Of a DNA stretch of 64,000 bases, positions 17,873 through 27,417 are shown in pieces. The DNA comes from JAFGSG01 sp964626055. Lineage in GTDB: Bacteria; Spirochaetota; UBA4802; JAFGDQ01. Position 1 is the stretch's first letter; every line of letters starts with the position of its first letter. The DNA lies in NCBI GenBank assembly GCA_964626055.1, contig CAZVDF010000002.1, positions 65,753 through 129,752 of the forward strand, given 5' to 3'. The position numbers were made by a program, and so were the translations under genes. The notes beneath the pieces were generated by a model. It was not told the DNA's origin, did not search any database, and was given only the letters and a program-made list of their open reading frames with translations.

Positions 17873-18238
17873 TTATTGTCTTTTATCAAAATCAATACTT
17901 AACGCTTCCGGGTATAGCCTGATTATTTCTTCCAGCCCGGTTAGCATCGTGTCTAAAATAACCAATAAAGTATTTAAATCCGCAGATGCCAGGTTGTCCA
18001 CTCTTATAGCGGATTCAAGAAAACCGTCCTTCTGTTTTATTTTCTGGCTAATGCCAGCAACTTTCGTTATTGCCGCAACAGCCGTCTGGATGATTGCCGA
18101 AATTCCAGCACAGACAACGTCGTTGTCTTTTTTGCCGAATCCGGCGTGCCCGGCAGCTTTTATAATAATTTTTTTACCGCTCCCCGCCTTTAAAACCGAT
18201 CCATCCTTAAAAATATTAGTTAAATAAACCTCGATCAC
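17873..18238 (-). CDS. prp: Ribosomal-processing cysteine protease Prp family protein
   Basis: 121 residues. The catalytic pair is recognisable as AAGHAGFG (His) and DNDVVCAGISAI (Cys), the signature of the YsxB/Prp family, which sits between rplU and rpmA in many genomes. In Firmicutes Prp trims an N-terminal extension from L27; the L27 encoded next door has none, so here the substrate is unclear. The gene begins 5 bases after the stop of rplU, so the two are surely co-translated. Confidence 0.9.
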   Translation of the reverse strand: MIEVYLTNIFKDGSVLKAGSGKKIIIKAAGHAGFGKKDNDVVCAGISAIIQTAVAAITKVAGISQKIKQKDGFLESAIRVDNLASADLNTLLVILDTMLTGLEEIIRLYPEALSIDFDKRQ

Positions 18239-18243
18239 TTATA

Positions 18244-18555
18244 TCAGCTTGCTGATAACTCGCTAATTTTCAACTGCAGATAATTCTGGCGATGTCCGAG
18301 AGTTCTTGTATAATTCTTTCTCTTCTTGAATTTTATGCCTCTGACCTTTTTGCCCCTGGCAACGCCCATATTTTTTGCGGTAACTTTCACATTATTAAGA
18401 TACGGCTGGCCGATCATCACTTTGTCGCCGTCGGCAAACATCAGTACTTTATCAAGAGTTACCGTTTCATTTTTTTCATCAAGGATATCGACATTGATCA
18501 TAACGTCTTTCTCGACTTTATATTGTTTCCCGTTGATCTCTATTATTGCGTACAT
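18244..18555 (-). CDS. rplU: 50S ribosomal protein L21
   Basis: 103 residues, full length. MYAIIEINGKQYKVEKD at the start and the basic KKVRGIKFKKRKNYTRTLGHRQNYL near the end are typical L21 (quoted in parts: GIKFKKRKNYTRTLGHRQ). The ribosome-binding site (GGGA) is modest. The tRNA at 18595 ends 39 bases upstream on the same strand, so both may share a primary transcript. Confidence 0.97.
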   Translation of the reverse strand: MYAIIEINGKQYKVEKDVMINVDILDEKNETVTLDKVLMFADGDKVMIGQPYLNNVKVTAKNMGVARGKKVRGIKFKKRKNYTRTLGHRQNYLQLKISELSAS

Positions 18556-18594
18556 TTTTTTTATCCCGAATTAAATTTTTATGATTTTTTTCTA

Positions 18595-18668
18595 TGGGCC
18601 CACAAGGACTTGAACCTTGGACCTACTGATTATGAGTCAGCCGCTCTAACCAACTGAGCTATGGGCCC
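18595..18668 (-). tRNA. tRNA with CAT anticodon (Met elongator or Ile2)
   Basis: 74 bases fold as a full cloverleaf: a 7 bp acceptor stem (GGGCCCA with TGGGCCC), D arm with AGCTCAGTTGGTTAGAGC, anticodon stem CTGA/TCAG with loop CTCATAA (anticodon CAT), and T arm with GGTTCAAGTCC. The discriminator base is A. CCA is not encoded, so a CCA-adding enzyme is needed. CAT can read AUG, or AUA after lysidine modification; from sequence alone I cannot be sure which. Confidence 0.93.
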
Positions 18669-18686
18669 TTAAAAACTTTGGTTAAA

Positions 18687-18713
18687 GAAATACATTGCGG
18701 CAAATCATGTCAA
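18687..18713 (-). promoter_or_regulatory. Candidate promoter for the tRNA (and rplU)
   Basis: On the minus strand a perfect TTGACA (18713-18708) is followed after 15 bases by TATTTC. The predicted start would fall about 12 bases before the tRNA. The -35 match is strong and the -10 weak. Confidence 0.4.
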
Positions 18714-18778
18714 GTAAATATTAAATAAGCAGGATATTTTTATGGAACCGCTGAAGGCAATTAAAAACTGCGCCGGAA

Positions 18779-19351
18779 TTACTCTTTTACTTCCAGCCTT
18801 GCCACATGTGGAAATTTTGAATACCCGCCGTAATAATAACTCTTTTCATTTATTTCAATTGCATCATTATATGCTTCAACAACTCCGACCACATGAAATA
18901 TTATGCCCAGAAGGAAAAACAATCCCGATATGACTATTTTTGACTTCTTTTCCGCTCCGGAAACATCTCCCGTTAATCCATTATAAAGATAATAACCTGC
19001 GGCGGAATATCCGACTACCGTTAACGAGAAGAAAGCAACACCTTTTAAATCCTTCTTCAAATATATCTGCCCGCCTCCGGGTATGACCAGCGAGAGAAGA
19101 CATGCGAGCCTTGGATCTTTCTCTTCGCCTGCCCCGCCGGCGGCTCTTCTTGCCGGGGTTTTCCTTACAAATTCGTCGTCGCCGGAGGCGACGGATTCCT
19201 TCGTGCTTTTCCCTGCCTGTTCCTCAACAGTCACAGCGAAAACGGACGGTAAAACATAAAAATTCATTAAAAAAACAACGAGCACTGGAAGAGAAATAGT
19301 TTTCAACATCCTGCGGGGTCTAATTTTTCTAACGGTCTTTTTCGCTGTCAT
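18779..19351 (-). CDS. Small exported/membrane protein of unknown function
   Basis: 190 residues from the ATG at 19351, where GAGG lies 6 bases upstream; the frame continues to 19453 without a better start. A basic N-terminus and hydrophobic signal end near SVFA. A low-complexity Ser/Ala/Gly linker follows, then LLSLVIPGGGQIYLKKDLKG and two or three membrane helices. The PGGGQ-x-Y motif recalls short TM2-like or DUF5683-type membrane proteins whose role is unknown. No partner gene is evident: it is flanked by the tRNA and the diguanylate cyclase. Confidence 0.72.
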   Translation of the reverse strand: MTAKKTVRKIRPRRMLKTISLPVLVVFLMNFYVLPSVFAVTVEEQAGKSTKESVASGDDEFVRKTPARRAAGGAGEEKDPRLACLLSLVIPGGGQIYLKKDLKGVAFFSLTVVGYSAAGYYLYNGLTGDVSGAEKKSKIVISGLFFLLGIIFHVVGVVEAYNDAIEINEKSYYYGGYSKFPHVARLEVKE

Positions 19352-19630
19352 ATTAAGCCTCAAAATATTATCCTTTTTTAAAATCATTTCAAAACTGAAG
19401 TCATTTTCTACATTTTCCTGAATACGAAAAAAATATTCTTCAGCGGGATACAATATTATAAGTTGATAAAATATTACACAATTATTTAAAAAGCAAGGAA
19501 TTTAATTATAATATCGGTTATATACGGATATTTTTTAATATAAGATTTTAGAAGTATATCAGAAGCTGTCCTAAAACAATAATTAAACAATAAATTGAAA
19601 TGCTTTATAAAATTTTTGAGATAACCTGTA

Positions 19631-20689
19631 TTAGAGGATGGTTGTTCTGTTTCTTCCTTTCTCTTTGGACAGATATAAAGCTTTATCTGCCCTGTTGATG
19701 AAGGTCTGATTATCTTTATCTATATAAGGCAGGAATTGAGTAACGCCTCCTGAAATAGTGATGCTCATGGTCTGCCCGTCAAAGCTTAATTTTAATTCTT
19801 CAATGCTTTTTCTTATCCGCTCGGCAATTATGTGAGCCTCTTCTATGTCTATTTCCGGCAATATAAGGACAAATTCCTCGCCGCCGTATCTTGCTGCAAT
19901 ATCAATATGCCGTATTTTTTCTAAAATGGCTTTTCCTACGCTTTTTAAAACGTTATCGCCGCAAACGTGGCCGTATTTGTCGTTAAAATCTTTAAAGTGA
20001 TCGATATCCAGCATTACAACGGAGAGCGCTGTTTTATTTCTTAAAGCTTTATCCCGCTCTTCGGTCAGAGTAGTCTGGAAAAAATGATGGGATTTCAGCT
20101 TCGTCATCATATCGGTCGTAGCCATTTCATATAGATACGCATTATGAATGGCGATACCTGCAAGCGAGGCAATATGCATCAGATAATCCTTTTCATCCTG
20201 GGTAAACGGCTCATTATTTATCCTTTCGCCGAGCACAATTATCCCATTTAGCTTATCCTTCCCTTTTAGAGGGACAACGAGCGACGGGAGAACAAGCTTC
20301 ATCGTGTTTATAACAGGACTATCCATAAAAACATCAATAAGCTCGCTCAGTTCATAACATCTGGAGTTATTTTCCAGGAAATAAATAAAACTTGAATCCC
20401 CTTCTATGGTGTATTCAATACTGTGATCGAGTTCAAACCCTTTGTAATTTCTGTGAAGAATAAATGTATTGTTATCAATATCCTTCTTAAGGAATATACC
20501 TGCTTTTATCAGCTGCATTTGCCCCATGCATGTAAGCAGTATAGAATCGATTAGTTTGTTTGAATCAATAAGTGTGGAATTCAGACCTTTACAGATCTCA
20601 ATTAATTGCATCAGGTCATAGATCTTTCTTTCACAATTCTCCAGTCTTTGCGCCAGATCCAGATCGTTGTCTATTTTATAAAGTTCCAT
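19631..20689 (-). CDS. Diguanylate cyclase with GAF sensor domain
   Basis: 352 residues. After a short helix, residues ~35-185 look like a GAF domain (LVVPLKGKDKLNGIIVLGE, FTQDEKDYLMHIASLAGIAI). A GGDEF domain follows: DMMTKLKSHHFF, LDIDHFKDFNDKYGH, and the active motif GGEEF at ~272, ending DKALYLSKEKGRN. The synthase makes c-di-GMP from GTP; an RxxD inhibitory site is not obvious. No membrane segment is present, so the GAF domain would sense a cytoplasmic signal. Start: an ATG at 20689 or a TTG directly before it (20692); AGGAG lies 7 bases before the TTG, so either is possible. Confidence 0.93.
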   Translation of the reverse strand: MELYKIDNDLDLAQRLENCERKIYDLMQLIEICKGLNSTLIDSNKLIDSILLTCMGQMQLIKAGIFLKKDIDNNTFILHRNYKGFELDHSIEYTIEGDSSFIYFLENNSRCYELSELIDVFMDSPVINTMKLVLPSLVVPLKGKDKLNGIIVLGERINNEPFTQDEKDYLMHIASLAGIAIHNAYLYEMATTDMMTKLKSHHFFQTTLTEERDKALRNKTALSVVMLDIDHFKDFNDKYGHVCGDNVLKSVGKAILEKIRHIDIAARYGGEEFVLILPEIDIEEAHIIAERIRKSIEELKLSFDGQTMSITISGGVTQFLPYIDKDNQTFINRADKALYLSKEKGRNRTTIL

Positions 20690-21030
20690 CAATTGTCGGC
20701 TCCTGAGTATACGAAAAAGAGAGGAATACGCTTTATCGAGAATAGATTATATCAGCGGGTAAAATATCAAATTTCCTTGCTGGCCATCTTTGATATAACC
20801 TTTACAATATATAAAAAAATGTTTAAAAAACAAAATTAATATCCAAAATTTCAAAAAAAAACGAAAATATGATTGATATATTAAAATTTCCGATATAAAA
20901 TCATTCGTTTATATATATTTTTTTTCACTTTAATTATCTGGCTGGTTTATACGATATGTTTCGCGCGATTTACAGCTATTTGGTTAAATTTAAAATCGTT
21001 TGTCAATAAATATTTAAGGAAGAGGACAAT
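20690..21030. other. Divergent intergenic region, nothing further seen
   Basis: This AT-rich gap between the diguanylate cyclase and the antiporter must hold two divergent promoters. No open frame with a ribosome-binding site and no hairpin of note was found; AAGGAAGAGG before 21031 is the antiporter's ribosome-binding site. Confidence 0.5.
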
Positions 21031-22599
21031 ATGCCAATAAAAAAGCTGTTTCCTGAAATTTTCAGAAACAAAAAATTCCTTTCTGTAAAAATATTCTGCT
21101 TGGTTTTTTCCATATTTTTAGTATTTGTTTTATCTGATTTTTCCATTATTAACGCGGCAACGGACAAATCGCAAAATCAGGATCAGGTTAAATCTGAAGT
21201 CATTGAAAAGAATATTCAAACTAAAGAAACGGGAGAAGAACCCTCTTCTCACAACGAGGATCTGGGTAAGGTTCTCCCGCTCTGGTCTGTAATTCCATTC
21301 ATAGGCGTTCTCCTTTCAATTGCGTTGTTACCGCTGCTTGCACAAAAATTCTGGCATCATCATTTCGGGAAAGTATCCGCATTCTGGTCGGTTGTCGTTG
21401 TCATACCTATGCTCATAGCCTACTCTGGTCCGGCGCTGCACGGATTCCTGCATATAATTATAGCTGATTATTTCCCGTTCCTGATCTTACTATGGGGGCT
21501 ATTCACGGTTTCCGGCGGCATATATCTGAAGGGCAGTCTAAGAGGAACTCCGATAGTGAACACCACAATGCTGCTGATCGGTACCATTCTTGCTTCATGG
21601 ATGGGAACAACCGGCGCCGCAATGCTCATGATCCGGCCGTTCCTGCGCGCCAATGATTACAGGAAGCACAGAACATTCATGGTAGTATTCTTTATCTTTC
21701 TTATTGCCAATATAGGAGGAAGTCTTACGCCGATAGGTGATCCGCCGCTTTTCCTGGGATTCCTCCACGGCGTGCCATTCTTCTGGACAATGAAACTTCT
21801 GCCTCCTATGTCGATTGCTGTTATTTTACTGCTCGTGATGTATTTCATTATTGACAGCTATTACTACAAAAAAGATTCAGCGTCCGTTCCTCAGACGGAA
21901 TCAAAGACAAAACTCGCACTGGAAGGAAAGATCAACTTTTTCTTTCTCGCTCTCCTTGTGGGATCAGTCATCGTAAGCGGGCTTGTAAGCTGGGGTACGC
22001 TCAGCGTATTTGGCGTTCACCGCGAGTTACAGACCCTGGCCAGGGACGGATTTATTATAATAGTCGGGCTTCTCTCGCTTAAATTCACGTCCAAACAGGT
22101 AAGAAGCGACAACGGCTTCTCATGGGCGCCCATACTGGAAGTGGCGTATCTTTTCGCCGGCATATTCCTCACAATGACGCCCTGTCTCATGCTGCTTAAA
22201 GCGGGAAGCGAAGGCGCTCTGGCGTTCATAATCAATGCCGTAAAAGAACCTTATCATTATTTCTGGATAACGGGGGCTCTTTCCAGTTTTCTTGACAACG
22301 CGCCTACATACTTAACTTTCTTCTCCAGCGCTCTCGGCAAATTCTACGCCGGTATGCCGGAACCGCAGGCTGTGCCGCTTTTGATAAGCCAGAATGCAAT
22401 TTTTCTGAAAGCGATCTCGGCCGGCGCAGTATTCTTCGGCGCAAATACTTACATCGGAAACGCGCCGAACTTCATGGTGCGTTCAATCGCGGAAGAAGCT
22501 GGAACTCCTATGCCCAGCTTCTTCGGTTATATGTTTAAATACTCGATACCGATTTTAATTCCTATTTTCATTATTATCACAATAATATTTTTTATTTAG
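21031..22599 (+). CDS. NhaD-type sodium:proton antiporter
   Basis: 522 residues. A signal-like hydrophobic N-terminus and a charged Gln/Glu/Lys linker (~45-80) precede about a dozen membrane helices. Recognisable pieces of the ion-transporter/NhaD superfamily include TTGAAMLMIRPFLRAND, GGSLTPIGDPPLFLGFL and the second-repeat SSFLDNAPTYLTF with an NAP motif, where the unwound ion-binding helices lie. It would exchange Na+ or Li+ for H+ at the inner membrane for pH and sodium balance. AAGGAAGAGG upstream supports the start. The gene stands alone; 250 bases without a gene separate it from the TolC gene. Confidence 0.88.
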   Translation: MPIKKLFPEIFRNKKFLSVKIFCLVFSIFLVFVLSDFSIINAATDKSQNQDQVKSEVIEKNIQTKETGEEPSSHNEDLGKVLPLWSVIPFIGVLLSIALLPLLAQKFWHHHFGKVSAFWSVVVVIPMLIAYSGPALHGFLHIIIADYFPFLILLWGLFTVSGGIYLKGSLRGTPIVNTTMLLIGTILASWMGTTGAAMLMIRPFLRANDYRKHRTFMVVFFIFLIANIGGSLTPIGDPPLFLGFLHGVPFFWTMKLLPPMSIAVILLLVMYFIIDSYYYKKDSASVPQTESKTKLALEGKINFFFLALLVGSVIVSGLVSWGTLSVFGVHRELQTLARDGFIIIVGLLSLKFTSKQVRSDNGFSWAPILEVAYLFAGIFLTMTPCLMLLKAGSEGALAFIINAVKEPYHYFWITGALSSFLDNAPTYLTFFSSALGKFYAGMPEPQAVPLLISQNAIFLKAISAGAVFFGANTYIGNAPNFMVRSIAEEAGTPMPSFFGYMFKYSIPILIPIFIIITIIFFI

Positions 22600-22849
22600 G
22601 TCATACATCTGAAAGCTGATATAATAATATTACCGGCAGGTAACTAATGTTGATGCAATGAATAGTAAAACTCTTTTATCTTCGATAAAGATATTTCCCA
22701 TTCATGCCCTTTGATCCGCTATCAATGATATTTCATTTATGGAAAAAAATAATGAATTATATTCAAAAGAATAAAAAGTTCTTGTCGTTAAATTATTCTG
22801 GATTAAAGTCGATGCTAATTTTTCTTTTTATCCCCATCATAGACAAGCA

Positions 22850-24217
22850 ATGACATTACTGAAACAAATTACCCTGAACAGTCTTATTATTTCTTCGCTA
22901 TTTTATTCAGCATATGCGAGTGCACTCGATGACGGTATAAAAAAAATGATCACGGAAGCAACCGGTATCACGGATGAGGATGCCGCAATTGCTTCGAAAA
23001 AAAAAGAAATCAATCTTTTTGAAGCATATTCCCTTGCAGTCAAAAATACGGAAAAGCTTCCGATAGAAGGCGAGAATTCGCTACAATCCGAAGCAAAAAA
23101 AGGACAGGCATTCGGAGCATTTTTGCCTAAAGTATATCTGCGCGCAAACAGGTACTGGGCCGATAATTATGTTTTTAAAAGTAACTCGATGCGTACTACC
23201 GTTTCTCTATATGCCAGGCAGCCTATTATGACAGGTCTGGATGAATATTCAGGTTATAAAAGCGCGCTGTCGGATGTAAAAATCAAGAAATATAACTTAT
23301 ATAACAATGCCGTTCAATTGCTTTTTGACGTTTCAGTAAGCTTCTACAATGTTATACAAATTGAAAAAACAATAAAGAACAGCGAAGAAGTCTTAAATCT
23401 ATATAAAAAAACAATTAATGAACTAAACCGCAGGGTGGCAATAGGACGAAGCCGTAAAAACGAAGTGGAAAGGACAACTTCAGAGCTCTTCAAGCTGGAC
23501 GCCGACATTAAAGCTCTTTATAACGGCCTTTCCCATGCAAGGCTTTTATTTAAAACTCTCACAGGCGCAACCGGCGATATAAGGTTAATCGAAAACAATG
23601 AATTTCCTGATTCCGGCTATAAACTTGACAATACTAAAGATATTGTTGAAAGCCGATGGGATTTTAAAGCGGCAGCAGAAGCAGTTGATCTGGCTAAATC
23701 CAGGGTTATCTCCGCATACGGAGGGAATCTTCCTTCTATTTATATAGACGGCACGTATTTATTGTATTATGATAAAAATGGAGCCAATACCCAGGGAACA
23801 ACCCGCGATTATTATTTTTCTCTTGGAGCAGAGCTTCCGCTTTTCAGCGGAGGCATTGCATATTACAAAGTGAAAGAAGCTTTATCGTTAAAGCGTCAAT
23901 CCCAGTTAAATTTATCGAGAACGATCCGGCTTGCCGAGCAGGATATTATTGATTCGTATCAAACATGGGAAAGTTCATTGAACGAGGTCGACGCGTACAA
24001 AAAAGCGCTTATTTCCGCTGAAGAAAATTATAAACTGATCAATACCGAATATAAATTGAACCTGGTCACGATCCTTGATGTGATCACTTCGCTTAAATCC
24101 CTGCAAAGCGCAAGGAACGATTATGAATCCAGTGTTTTGCAGCATAAATTGAACAGATTACGGCTTGGAATTGCTGTCAATGAATTATCCGGCCGGAACA
24201 TCAGACTTCTGAAATAA
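22850..24217 (+). CDS. TolC family outer-membrane efflux protein
   Basis: 455 residues. A signal peptide ends near YASA. Two structural repeats of long amphipathic helices follow (around 140-210 and 330-450), with small beta segments such as VYLRANRYWADNY and PSIYIDGTYLLYY, the plan of a TolC trimer protomer. KLNLVTILDVITSLKSLQSARNDYESSVL is the typical C-terminal helix (partly quoted: LVTILDVITSLKSLQSARND). It ends 8 bases before the RND pump, so the two are one operon and should work together in export across both membranes. Confidence 0.92.
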   Translation: MTLLKQITLNSLIISSLFYSAYASALDDGIKKMITEATGITDEDAAIASKKKEINLFEAYSLAVKNTEKLPIEGENSLQSEAKKGQAFGAFLPKVYLRANRYWADNYVFKSNSMRTTVSLYARQPIMTGLDEYSGYKSALSDVKIKKYNLYNNAVQLLFDVSVSFYNVIQIEKTIKNSEEVLNLYKKTINELNRRVAIGRSRKNEVERTTSELFKLDADIKALYNGLSHARLLFKTLTGATGDIRLIENNEFPDSGYKLDNTKDIVESRWDFKAAAEAVDLAKSRVISAYGGNLPSIYIDGTYLLYYDKNGANTQGTTRDYYFSLGAELPLFSGGIAYYKVKEALSLKRQSQLNLSRTIRLAEQDIIDSYQTWESSLNEVDAYKKALISAEENYKLINTEYKLNLVTILDVITSLKSLQSARNDYESSVLQHKLNRLRLGIAVNELSGRNIRLLK

Positions 24218-24225
24218 AAATTATT

Positions 24226-27200
24226 ATGAAGCTATCAGATCTATCGATCAAGAATCCCGTCTTTGCCTGGATGCTTATGTTCGGGTTGATTATTTTCGGC
24301 GCGATCGGACTTAGCAGGATGGGCATAAGCCAGCTCCCGGATGTCGACTTTCCTGTGCTGACAATAAGAATCACATGGGCAGGCGCTTCGCCGCAGACTC
24401 TTGAAACGGCAGTAGTGGATGTTCTGGAGGACGCGGTCATGAGCGTGGAAGGGATACGAAACATCAGCTCGACTTCACAGGAAGGAGTTTCAACGATCAC
24501 CATAGAATTCGAGCTGAACCGGGATATCAATACGGCTCTTCAGGAAGTGCAGACAAAAATCCTGCAGGCGCAGAGAAACCTTCCGAACGATATTGATCCC
24601 CCCATTGTCACAAAAAGCAACCCTGAGGATCAGCCTATCATGTTCACGGCGATCAGCGGAGCAACCAGCCTGAGAGAAATGATACTCCTTGTAAGGGATC
24701 GCCTCAAAGATAATATAACGACGGTAGAAGGCGTCGGCGACGTATTTATGGGAGGCTATGTCGATCCGAATATGAGGATATGGCTTGACCTTGAAAAAAT
24801 GGTCAGGAATGAGATCACGGTTGATGATGTGATATCGGCGGTTATGGATCAGCACATTCTTACGCCGTCCGGATTTATGGACAATAAAAAAAGAGAATTC
24901 AATGTACGCGTTTTAAGCGAAGCGCAGACCGTCAAGGATTTTGAAAATATTATAATTTCGACACGCAGAGGAGCTCCCATATGGACGCCACTGAGGCTGG
25001 GGGATGTTGCAAAAATCGAAGAAAGTCTTGCGGATGTAAGACGCATAATGCGTTCCAGCGGAAAACAGAGCGTCGGACTTGGCATTATAAAACAGCGCGG
25101 CTCAAACGCGGTCGCAGTCGGACATGCAATTAAAGAGAGATTCGTCAATTGGAAAAAAGTTCTGCCGGAATATATTAAATCCAATATCGTCTGGGATTCC
25201 ACAAAATTTATCGAAGAGTCGACATATGACCTGATATTCACGCTTTGTCTGTCGGTTATATTGACTTCACTGGTATGCTGGATTTTTCTCGGGTCATGGA
25301 GCTCCGCTATTAATGTCATCCTTGCGATCCCTGTTTCACTTATCGGTTCATTTATTGTGCTGTATTTTTTCGGTTTCACTCTTAACACATTCACGCTGCT
25401 GGGACTGTCGCTTTCAATCGGTATAGTCGTCGACGATGCCATTATGGTAATGGAAAACATTGTAAGACATTTTGAAAATAAAATGAGCCGGGTTAAAGCC
25501 GCTATTGTCGGAGCAAGGGAAATTACTGCTCCGGCAATAGCGGCCTCGCTGGCAATACTTGCAATCTTTCTTCCGGTAATTTTTATGAAAGGCATAATCG
25601 GGAAGTTCTTTCTGCAGTTCGGGGTGACGATGTCGGTAGCTGTAATTCTATCGCTTATCGAAGCACTAACCCTTGCTCCAATGCGCTTATCACAATTTTT
25701 AACCAAAAAAAGCAAAACCCGTCTTGGGAACAGGATGGATAAAATAATGGAAGGCTTCTCGATCAAGTATAAACGCTTTCTCGTAATATGCCTGAACCAC
25801 AGGATAAAAGTCATCGGCCTTGCATCAGTAATTTTTGCTTCTTCAATTATCCTTGTATTTTTTATCAGAAAAGAATTTATTCCCCCCCAGGACCAGAGCC
25901 GTTTTTATGTTACCATTCAGGCTAATATCGATTCATCGATTCACCAGACCGATGAGCTGATAAAGAAAGCCGAAGCGATTGTTGCCGCCAGACCTGAAAT
26001 AGCCACATATTTTTCATCCACCGGAGTATATGGCGGAGGAATTGTTAATACCGGATCCCTGAATATAAACATGAAAGAACCATCCGATCGCCCCGTTTCA
26101 CCTCCTTTTAGAAGAAAACCAAGCCAGCAGGAATTCATGAGTTATATAAGAAATCAGATAGCAAAGATCCCCGGGGTCGTTAGAGTCACTGTTATGGACC
26201 CTTCACTGTCAGGATTCAGCGCAAAGCGCGGATTCCCTATTCAATTCTCGGTACAGGGCCCTGACTGGGAAAAACTGGCGGCCTACAGCAAACAAATAAT
26301 GGACATTATGATCGCTTCCAAATTTGTTACCGATGTGGATACGGATTACAAGCTCGGTATGCCGGAAATTCAGATAATCCCCGACAGGAATAAAGCAATG
26401 GCAAGGGGTGTCACCGTCACAAATATCGCAAACACTATCAACGCAACAGTCGGCAGCATGCGTGTCGGAAAATATACCGATGAAGCGGGCCACAGGGACG
26501 ATATACGCGTCAAGTTGCTGGATAAATACAACCGGGAACAGCAGGATATACGTCGTATAATGGTGCGGAATGTCGCCGGTGAAATGGTCAGTCTTTCCAA
26601 TGTCGTGGACATAAAAGAGAAATCATCCCTTCTTACGATATCGCGATATAATCGCGAAAGAGCCGTCACAATTTTCGCAAATATTGCCCCAAAAATATCA
26701 CAAACCGATGTAATGGCATTTATTGAGAATACAGCCGCAAAGATACTTCCGCAGGATTATCATGTAATTTTTGCCGGAAGTTCCCAGACATTCACGGAAT
26801 CCTTTCAAAGCTTAATAATAGCTCTCGTTCTCGGAATCGCGGTCGCATATATGCTGCTGGGATCGCAGTTCAACAGTTTTATCCATCCCGTCACAATATT
26901 GCTGGCTCTCCCTTTCAGTATAACGGGAGCTTTCCTGGCATTATGGTTAACAGATACGTCATTAAATATTTACAGTATGATCGGCCTGCTGTTACTGATG
27001 GGAATTGTAAAAAAGAATTCCATTCTGCTGGTGGATTTTACGAATAAACGCAGGATCGACGGCATGGATGTCCGTTCGGCGCTTTTGGATGCCTGTCCGA
27101 TCCGGCTAAGACCCATTATTATGACATCAATTGCCACTATCGCAGCTGCGATACCCCCGGCGCTGGCGATCGGGCCAGGCGCGGAAACAACCAGGCCAAT

Positions 27201-27375
27201 GGCAATAGTCGTGATCGGCGGCGTAATACTGTCAACGCTTCTTACTTTATTGGTGGTACCGTGCGCTTACAGTCTTTTTAGCAGGTTCGAGAGCAAAAAA
27301 CACGAAAAAGACCTGCATGAGGCCCTTGTCTCGCTGGGAGAGAAGCCGGCCAAAAAAAAGGTTGATGCCTTTTAA
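24226..27375 (+). CDS. RND superfamily efflux pump permease (HAE1/AcrB-like)
   Basis: 1049 residues, full length for AcrB-like transporters. Twelve membrane helices in two halves are each preceded by large periplasmic loops: MKLSDLSIKNPVFAWMLM opens the protein, GISQLPDVDFPVL is the first porter loop, GIVVDDAIMVMEN carries the proton-relay acidic pair in TM4, and GIVKKNSILLVDF is the TM10 counterpart with a lysine. It would expel hydrophobic or other toxic compounds using the proton motive force. Notably no membrane-fusion (HlyD/AcrA-type) gene lies before, between or after tolC and this gene. The next gene is divergent in function and strand (MCP). Confidence 0.95.
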   Translation: MKLSDLSIKNPVFAWMLMFGLIIFGAIGLSRMGISQLPDVDFPVLTIRITWAGASPQTLETAVVDVLEDAVMSVEGIRNISSTSQEGVSTITIEFELNRDINTALQEVQTKILQAQRNLPNDIDPPIVTKSNPEDQPIMFTAISGATSLREMILLVRDRLKDNITTVEGVGDVFMGGYVDPNMRIWLDLEKMVRNEITVDDVISAVMDQHILTPSGFMDNKKREFNVRVLSEAQTVKDFENIIISTRRGAPIWTPLRLGDVAKIEESLADVRRIMRSSGKQSVGLGIIKQRGSNAVAVGHAIKERFVNWKKVLPEYIKSNIVWDSTKFIEESTYDLIFTLCLSVILTSLVCWIFLGSWSSAINVILAIPVSLIGSFIVLYFFGFTLNTFTLLGLSLSIGIVVDDAIMVMENIVRHFENKMSRVKAAIVGAREITAPAIAASLAILAIFLPVIFMKGIIGKFFLQFGVTMSVAVILSLIEALTLAPMRLSQFLTKKSKTRLGNRMDKIMEGFSIKYKRFLVICLNHRIKVIGLASVIFASSIILVFFIRKEFIPPQDQSRFYVTIQANIDSSIHQTDELIKKAEAIVAARPEIATYFSSTGVYGGGIVNTGSLNINMKEPSDRPVSPPFRRKPSQQEFMSYIRNQIAKIPGVVRVTVMDPSLSGFSAKRGFPIQFSVQGPDWEKLAAYSKQIMDIMIASKFVTDVDTDYKLGMPEIQIIPDRNKAMARGVTVTNIANTINATVGSMRVGKYTDEAGHRDDIRVKLLDKYNREQQDIRRIMVRNVAGEMVSLSNVVDIKEKSSLLTISRYNRERAVTIFANIAPKISQTDVMAFIENTAAKILPQDYHVIFAGSSQTFTESFQSLIIALVLGIAVAYMLLGSQFNSFIHPVTILLALPFSITGAFLALWLTDTSLNIYSMIGLLLLMGIVKKNSILLVDFTNKRRIDGMDVRSALLDACPIRLRPIIMTSIATIAAAIPPALAIGPGAETTRPMAIVVIGGVILSTLLTLLVVPCAYSLFSRFESKKHEKDLHEALVSLGEKPAKKKVDAF

Positions 27376-27417
27376 CGGATTGATCCAATTCCGGTCATAC
27401 ATCCGTAAACGGTATAT

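Noticed and set aside
24849..25814. Minus-strand open frame of 321 codons
   Set aside because: Opposite the RND pump gene, which is full length with all expected motifs.
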